DNA from: Alterirhizorhabdus solaris
GTDB lineage: Bacteria > Pseudomonadota > Alphaproteobacteria > Sphingomonadales > Sphingomonadaceae
Direction of reading: 5' to 3'
Length of the DNA stretch: 40,473 nt
Assembly: GCF_007785815.1 (NCBI RefSeq)
Contig: NZ_VNIM01000032.1
Span: 1 to 40,473 of the forward strand
Part shown: positions 35,798 to 40,473 of the stretch, in pieces
Layout: each line of letters starts with the position of its first letter
How positions within the stretch are numbered: the stretch's first letter is position 1
Program-made: the position numbers and the translations under genes
The notes under the pieces: generated by a model
Seen by the model: only the letters and a program-made list of their open reading frames with translations
Told to the model about the DNA's origin: nothing
Databases searched by the model: none

Positions 35798-35904
35798 GTT
35801 CGGTACCATGCACGGGTGCGTGAACGGCAGTTCCAGCCGGAGATCGGTCCGGCACTGTTCTATGCCGGGGCTGCAAACTACATGATCCCCAAAAAGGGAC
35901 AGCG

Positions 35905-35926
35905 CCCTGCCACTTGAGTGGCGGGG
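35905..35926 (-). terminator. Possible terminator of the PhoD/receptor operon
   Basis: CCCTGCCAC and GTGGCGGGG form a 9-bp stem (one G-U pair) with loop TTGA. Read leftward it is followed, after about 10 bases, by TTTTT (near 35891-35895). It lies between the convergent receptor gene (ending at 35966) and the small helical gene. The spacing to the T-run is longer than usual. Confidence 0.35.
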
Positions 35927-35965
35927 AGTTGTCCGCAGAATCATAGAGAGGCCGGCCCTTGCGTG

Positions 35966-38278
35966 TCAGAAGCCGTGGCGAACGGTCACGAACACCTGCC
36001 GCGGCGCGCCTGCCAGCAGCGTCTGGTTGTCGCCGCTGGCGCCGAAGCCGTTCGAGCCGATCGTCGACACATACTTCTTGTCCGTGAGATTGGTCACGCT
36101 GCCCTCGATCGCGAAGCCCTTGAGCGCGCCGTCGCCGAAGGTGTAGCCGATCGTCGCGTCCACGATCACGCGACCCTTTACCGACACGTCGTTGAGGAAG
36201 CTGAAGTAGCGTTTCGACATGTAGTCCGCGCCGACGCGGGCGAGGAACATACCGTCGTCATAGACGATCTCGCCCTTGAGCAGGTGCTTCGGTGAGTCCG
36301 GCACCGTCTTGCCCTTCGTCGCGATGGCGATCTGGCCCACGCTGCCGAACGCCGCGCTGATGACGTCGTCGCGATACTCGGAGCGATTGTACGAGTAAGA
36401 ACCGAGCAGGGAGAGCGCGGGCATCACCTTGTAGAGCGCGGTGAACTCCACACCGTAGTTCCGCACAGCGCCCACGTTCTGCAGCGTCGTCGGGTTGCCC
36501 GCGCCGCCGGTGCCGTTCGGCAGCGACAGCAGCCGGTTGGTGAAATCGACGTAGTAGCCGGCGATCGATCCCTGGAAGCCGTTCATGCGGAAGCGCGCGC
36601 CGCCCTCGTAGGTATCAGATCGTTCCGGCTTCAGCGTGCTGCGGATCAGGTCCAGCCCCGCCTGCGTCGTGGCGAACGGCGATCCGCCGACCGCCGCCGA
36701 GGTGAAGGCGCGCATGTTCTGGGTGAAGCTGGCGAACACCTCCGTCGAGTCGCCGATCCTGTAGAGCGCGCCGGCCTGCGGCAGGAACCAGTCCTTTGCC
36801 TCGATCCGGCCACTGGCCAGCGTGCCGACGATCTTCGTCGCGTCGTTGGTCACCTTGTAGCCATTCCAGCCGCCCGACAGCGTCAGGTCGCCGAGCGCCA
36901 GCTTGTCCGCCACATAATACATCATCGTCTGCGTATCGAACTTGGCGTCGAACTGCGTGAAGAACGGGTTCTTCTTGTACTGGAGCGTCGGCAGCGACGG
37001 CGTCGCCTGATCGGCGAGGCCGTAGAACCGGCGGGCATTCTCGAAGTCGTTCGATTCGTACCAGCCCCCGATCTCCAGCCGGTTGGCCCCCGCTTCGTAG
37101 GCGATATGGCCGAGCGCGCCGCCGCGACGGATATCGTATTCGGTCGTCCGGACCGAGATGGCGGCCCCGCCCGGCGTCGGCGTGTACGGCAGATACCAGA
37201 CGCCCTGGCCGTGGTTGTCGTGATAATAGCCGGTCAGCTTCAACGACAGATGCTCGGTCAACTGGCCGTCGAAGGTCGCGCCGGCGAGATAGTCGCGCCG
37301 CAGACCGCCGGCATCGAAATACACATCGTCCACCGTCTTGTACGGGGCCGGGAAGACGGTGCCGAGCGACGGATACGGCCGCGCCCCCGCACCGGCATTC
37401 TGGTTCGCGTAGATCTTGGCGAGTTGCAGCGCGAGCGGGAAGTCGTTCGAGATGTTGTCGTTGTCGTAGCCCAGCCGGTCGATCAGATCGAGGCTGAGAT
37501 CCTGGTAATCCTGCTCGCGCCGGTCCGAGAAGTTGAAGAAGGCGGTGATCGATCCGCGATCGCCGACATCCTGGACGATCTTGGCATTGACCTGATGCTG
37601 CTTCTGCTCGCCATAGCCCTTCCACTTGTCGGTCTTGAGATAGGCGTAGCTCAGATAGCCCTTCAGGCCGTTGCCGGTCACGTCGCCGCTCTCCAGCCGG
37701 ACGAAACCGCGGTAGGTGGCGTCGCTGCCGTAGGTCGCCGAGCCGACGAGGGCGAAGACGTCGCCCGGCTTCACCGACGTGAACTCGATCGTGCCGCCCA
37801 GATTGCTGGTCGAAGCGGTGCCGAGCGCGCCGGACCCCTGCGCCACCGAGGCGCCGCCGGTGTTCTCGGAGATGATCGCGCGGCTGATGTGCAGGCCGTT
37901 CGAGTTGCCGTAGCTCATGTCGCCGAGCGGCACGCCGTCGAGGGTGAAGCCGAGCTGGTTCTGGTTGAAGCCGCGCAGCGTGATGCGCGAGGACCATTCG
38001 TAGGCGCCGAACGCGTCGGCTGCCTGGTAATTCACGCCGGGCAGCTTGCTGATCGCCTTGATCGCGGTGGTGCCGGGCGTGAGGCGGGTGATGTCCGCGT
38101 TGCTCAGCGTCTGGACCTGCCGTGCCTGCCCGAACCCGAGCACCACGATATCGGAGCCGCCCGCCTCTGCCGCCACATCGGTGATGGCGAGCGTGTCGGC
38201 GGCTTGCGCCTGCGCCATCGTCGGCAGGCAGGCGAGCAGGGCGGTTCCGGCAAGCAGCCGGCGCGAAAGATCAAGCAT
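35966..38278 (-). CDS. TonB-dependent receptor linked to PhoD
   Basis: A 770-residue protein with a signal peptide (MLDLSRRLLAGTALLACLP, ending AQAQA), then DIVVLGFGQARQ as a TonB-box-like start. A plug (AIKAISKLPGVNYQAADAFG, ITLRGFNQNQLGFTLDGVPL) and a barrel ending FVTVRHGF follow. It should import a large solute in a TonB-dependent way. It is transcribed in the same direction as, and 119 bp downstream of, the PhoD gene, which points to a phosphorylated organic ligand released or processed by PhoD. This receptor is shorter than the one at 3686 and not obviously related to it. Confidence 0.92.
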   Translation of the reverse strand: MLDLSRRLLAGTALLACLPTMAQAQAADTLAITDVAAEAGGSDIVVLGFGQARQVQTLSNADITRLTPGTTAIKAISKLPGVNYQAADAFGAYEWSSRITLRGFNQNQLGFTLDGVPLGDMSYGNSNGLHISRAIISENTGGASVAQGSGALGTASTSNLGGTIEFTSVKPGDVFALVGSATYGSDATYRGFVRLESGDVTGNGLKGYLSYAYLKTDKWKGYGEQKQHQVNAKIVQDVGDRGSITAFFNFSDRREQDYQDLSLDLIDRLGYDNDNISNDFPLALQLAKIYANQNAGAGARPYPSLGTVFPAPYKTVDDVYFDAGGLRRDYLAGATFDGQLTEHLSLKLTGYYHDNHGQGVWYLPYTPTPGGAAISVRTTEYDIRRGGALGHIAYEAGANRLEIGGWYESNDFENARRFYGLADQATPSLPTLQYKKNPFFTQFDAKFDTQTMMYYVADKLALGDLTLSGGWNGYKVTNDATKIVGTLASGRIEAKDWFLPQAGALYRIGDSTEVFASFTQNMRAFTSAAVGGSPFATTQAGLDLIRSTLKPERSDTYEGGARFRMNGFQGSIAGYYVDFTNRLLSLPNGTGGAGNPTTLQNVGAVRNYGVEFTALYKVMPALSLLGSYSYNRSEYRDDVISAAFGSVGQIAIATKGKTVPDSPKHLLKGEIVYDDGMFLARVGADYMSKRYFSFLNDVSVKGRVIVDATIGYTFGDGALKGFAIEGSVTNLTDKKYVSTIGSNGFGASGDNQTLLAGAPRQVFVTVRHGF

Positions 38279-38397
38279 GGAAGGCCCCCGGGATTGGCGC
38301 AGTTGGTCCGCGCGCTGGGTGGCTCATGGCCCCCGGTGATTGCCGCGTGATGACCCGTCCGCGTCAGTTTGATGGCGACCGTCGGTCCGCCGGGCTG

Positions 38398-40008
38398 TCA
38401 GCTCGTCAGCCGCCGTGCCCCGCGCGCCACGCCTGCCGCGTGCCGCGCCGCGATGGTGCGCGAGGGTTTCAGGACGGTGTCGAGGAACAGCCACTCCGCA
38501 TCGGCCCGGTCCTGCGTCAGCCGCACCGTCATGTAGCCGCGGCGGCTGGTCTCGGCCCATTTCAGCTCCGGGCTGGCGCCCACCAGACCCCGTGCCACGG
38601 CGAGCGGATCGGCCCCGCCCAGTTCCGCCTCGAACCCCGGCGAGGTGACGCTGTGGCCACCGAACTCGACGCCGGCGGCCACTCCCTGCTCGGCCAGATC
38701 GAACGCCCACGCATTGTGGCTGTCGCCCGACAGCACGACGAGATTGGCGTCGGCATCCAGGCCGTTGCGCAACACACGCGAGCGCGCGGCGGGATAGCCG
38801 TTCCAGCTGTCCATGTTGAACGGCAGCCCGATCGCACCGGCGGCAATGCCCGCCCGGATGAAGTCGCGTGCCCGGTCCCCGCCGCCCGGCGGCAGCCAGT
38901 CGAGCGCGGCGGGCGGCATGTGGGTGATGCCCATGTTCACCTGCTGGGCGAGCACCTGCCAGCGCGTCTCTCGCGCCGCCGCGCGCATCCGGTCGGCGAA
39001 CCAGCGTTCCTGTGCCGGGCCGAACAGCGTGTGCGCCGGGTCCTGCCACGGGCCGTCGCGAAACGTCTTCAGCGCCGCGGCAAGATCGGCGCCGTTGCCG
39101 ATCGCGGCCGCCAGATCCACCTGTCTCGTGCGCGCATCGAGCCGTTCCTCCGGGCGGAACAGCACGGCGAGATCGCCGATGCGGTATTCGGCCCAATCGC
39201 TGTCCGACACCGGCATCCACTCGCGATAGGCGCGTACCGCCGCCGCCTTGCGCGCCTGCCACGGGCCTTCGGTGGCGGGATCGTGATTCTCGGCGCCGCC
39301 TTCCCAACTGTCGTTGGCGCTCTCATGATCGTCCCACATCGCGATCATCGGCAGGCGACGGTGCAGCGCGCGCAGATCGGGGTCGCGGCGGTAGGCCGCG
39401 TAGCGCGCACGATAATCGGCGAGATGGACGGTCTCGCTCGCCGGCTCCACCTGTCGTCCGGCGACCGCCGCCAGGGGATAGGTGCCGCGCCGGTACTCGT
39501 AGAGATAGTCGCCGAGGTGCAGCGCCAGATCGAGGTCGTCGCGCGCTGCGGCATGGCCGTATGCGTTGAAGAAGCCGAACGGCAGATTGGAGCAGGAGAA
39601 GATGCCCAGGTTGAACTGCGCTGTCTCTCCCACGGGCAGCGTGCGGGTGCGACCAGTGGGGGAAACGTTGCCGTCCGGCGCCACGAAGCGATAGAAATAC
39701 CAGCGGCCCGGAGTCAGACCATCCACGACGAGTTTGGCGGTGTGATCGCGTTCCGCACTTGCCGCGACGGTGCCGCCGCCCGCGACGCGGGCAAAGTCCG
39801 GCAGTTCGCTGACCTCGACCGTCAGACGAACCGGGCCGGACCGGCCGACATAGCGGGTCCATACCAGCACCGATGTCGCCGAAGGTTCGCCGCTCGCGAC
39901 ATCATGCGTGAAGCCGAGGCCGAGGCCGGCCCCATGCGACGGTGCCGCCAGCGTCGCGATGCCCGCCGATGCGAGGCCCAGGAAACCACGGCGCGGTAAC
40001 GAGATCAT
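38398..40008 (-). CDS. phoD: PhoD-type alkaline phosphatase/phosphodiesterase, Tat-exported
   Basis: A 536-residue protein beginning MISLPRRGFLGLASAG, with twin arginines of a Tat signal. An N-terminal beta domain (FTHDVASGEPSATSVLVWTR, typical PhoD) precedes the metallophosphatase core: FSCSN, LHLGDYLYEY, WDDHESANDSW, QQVNMGIT, LSGDSHNAWAF and FGGHSVTSPG. These carry the Fe/Ca-binding Asp, Cys, Asn and His residues. It hydrolyses phosphate mono- and diesters in the periplasm. The ATG at 40008 is 7 bases from GGAG; an ATG at 40014 is only one base away from it. Upstream lies a transposon end at 40221; no clear Pho box was seen. Confidence 0.9.
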   Translation of the reverse strand: MISLPRRGFLGLASAGIATLAAPSHGAGLGLGFTHDVASGEPSATSVLVWTRYVGRSGPVRLTVEVSELPDFARVAGGGTVAASAERDHTAKLVVDGLTPGRWYFYRFVAPDGNVSPTGRTRTLPVGETAQFNLGIFSCSNLPFGFFNAYGHAAARDDLDLALHLGDYLYEYRRGTYPLAAVAGRQVEPASETVHLADYRARYAAYRRDPDLRALHRRLPMIAMWDDHESANDSWEGGAENHDPATEGPWQARKAAAVRAYREWMPVSDSDWAEYRIGDLAVLFRPEERLDARTRQVDLAAAIGNGADLAAALKTFRDGPWQDPAHTLFGPAQERWFADRMRAAARETRWQVLAQQVNMGITHMPPAALDWLPPGGGDRARDFIRAGIAAGAIGLPFNMDSWNGYPAARSRVLRNGLDADANLVVLSGDSHNAWAFDLAEQGVAAGVEFGGHSVTSPGFEAELGGADPLAVARGLVGASPELKWAETSRRGYMTVRLTQDRADAEWLFLDTVLKPSRTIAARHAAGVARGARRLTS

Positions 40009-40220
40009 CGGCATTCTCCACGGCGCCGCGCCAGTCCGGCAGCGATGCCGGGTTGCTAGCGCAGAGCCGTGTCAGGTCGGTGACGTGACCGAACGCTCGG
40101 AATAGTAATGACGATTCCTGTTCCCTGCCGGGATCGCACTGATGGGGAGGTGTATTCCAGACCATCATGCCGGGGAGCCGAACGAAGCGGCCAGTCTCTA
40201 TCCCGCCGCCTGGCCGACAC

Positions 40221-40473
40221 TAGGGTCAGGACCCATTGATGTGATCGTCGCGATCTGATTCAGGCTCCGCAAGGAGACCGGGATGAGTGACCTGTTTTGG
40301 CTGACGGATGAGCAGATCGAGCGGCTGCGGCCGTTCTTTCCCAAGGGCCACGGGAGGCCGAGGGTAGACGACCGGCGGGTGCTGAGTGGCATCGTATTCG
40401 TCAACCGCAATGGGCTGCGCTGGCGAGATGCACCCAGCGAGTACGGCCCGCACAAGACGCTGTACAATCGGTG
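40221..40473 (+). mobile_element. Left end of an IS5-family insertion sequence (partial)
   Basis: The element probably begins near GGGTCAGGACCC (40223-40234), about 60 bp before a transposase start, with TAG just outside as a possible target-site triplet. The right end is beyond the window, so the terminal repeat and target duplication cannot be checked. It lies 213 bp upstream of phoD and is divergent from it. Confidence 0.7.
40283..40473 (+). CDS. IS5-family transposase, N-terminal part
   Basis: 63 codons are visible before the window ends. The sequence MSDLFWLTDEQIERLRPFF and later GRPRVDDRRVLSGIVFVNR and RWRDAPSEYGPHKTLYNR are the standard opening domain (DUF4096) of IS5/IS1031-type transposases, often the first of two frames in such elements. 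AAGGAG lies 7 bases before the ATG. Whether the element is intact cannot be seen. Confidence 0.9.
   Translation, partial: MSDLFWLTDEQIERLRPFFPKGHGRPRVDDRRVLSGIVFVNRNGLRWRDAPSEYGPHKTLYNR

Noticed and set aside
40009-40220. Pho box upstream of phoD
   Set aside because: Only scattered GTCA/TGAC strings are present and they do not form two 11-bp-spaced repeats matching the consensus.
1-40473. CRISPR arrays, tRNA, rRNA or riboswitches
   Set aside because: No regularly spaced repeats, no T-loop-type strings with a cloverleaf and no recognisable riboswitch core were found on reading both strands.

Overview
The window looks like chromosomal DNA of a high-GC alphaproteobacterium of the Sphingomonadales, probably Sphingomonas or a close relative. 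Support comes from two large TonB-dependent receptors, a TPR-sulfotransferase/2OG-oxygenase cluster of the type found beside sphingomonad receptors, an HWE-family histidine kinase, a DUF2171 protein, and a class I PHA synthase. This is inferred from gene content; no rRNA, tRNA or CRISPR array was seen.

Layout. (1) 1-9.4 kb: a TonB-dependent receptor surrounded by putative modifying enzymes. These are a PF13759-type 2OG-Fe(II) oxygenase, a degenerate sister copy, a TPR-aspartyl/asparaginyl hydroxylase fusion, a TPR-sulfotransferase and a prolyl-hydroxylase-like oxygenase. A perfect 20-bp palindrome lies in the divergent region before the receptor. (2) 9.7-10.7 kb: a small leftward operon of two short unknown proteins and a nucleoside-deaminase-like enzyme. 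(3) 10.8-17.2 kb: a LOV-PAS-GAF hybrid histidine kinase divergent from an arsR-arsC-arsB-arsH operon, followed by an HWE kinase lacking the front half of its PAS domain. (4) 17.3-19.7 kb: a formate/nitrite-transporter-family channel and four small proteins. (5) 19.9-25.1 kb: phaC with a downstream 3-hydroxyisobutyryl-CoA-hydrolase-like gene, a divergent secreted type-B carboxylesterase and a porin-like remnant.

(6) 25.2-35.8 kb is the most unusual block. A leftward operon encodes a periplasmic di-heme c-type cytochrome of the RoxA/fatty-acid-dioxygenase type, a small exported protein and a cytochrome P450. Divergent from it are a small exported protein and a 954-residue patatin-like lipase with about eight membrane segments. 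After a 300-bp AT-richer gap comes a DyP-type peroxidase, a lipoprotein and a small helical protein. A lipase, a di-heme oxygenase/peroxidase, a P450 and a DyP peroxidase in one locus suggest lipid oxidation, possibly an oxylipin pathway; this is a hypothesis.

(7) 36.0-40.0 kb: a Tat-exported PhoD-type phosphatase followed by a second TonB-dependent receptor, consistent with organic-phosphate scavenging. (8) 40.2 kb to the end: the left part of an IS5-family element that runs off the window.
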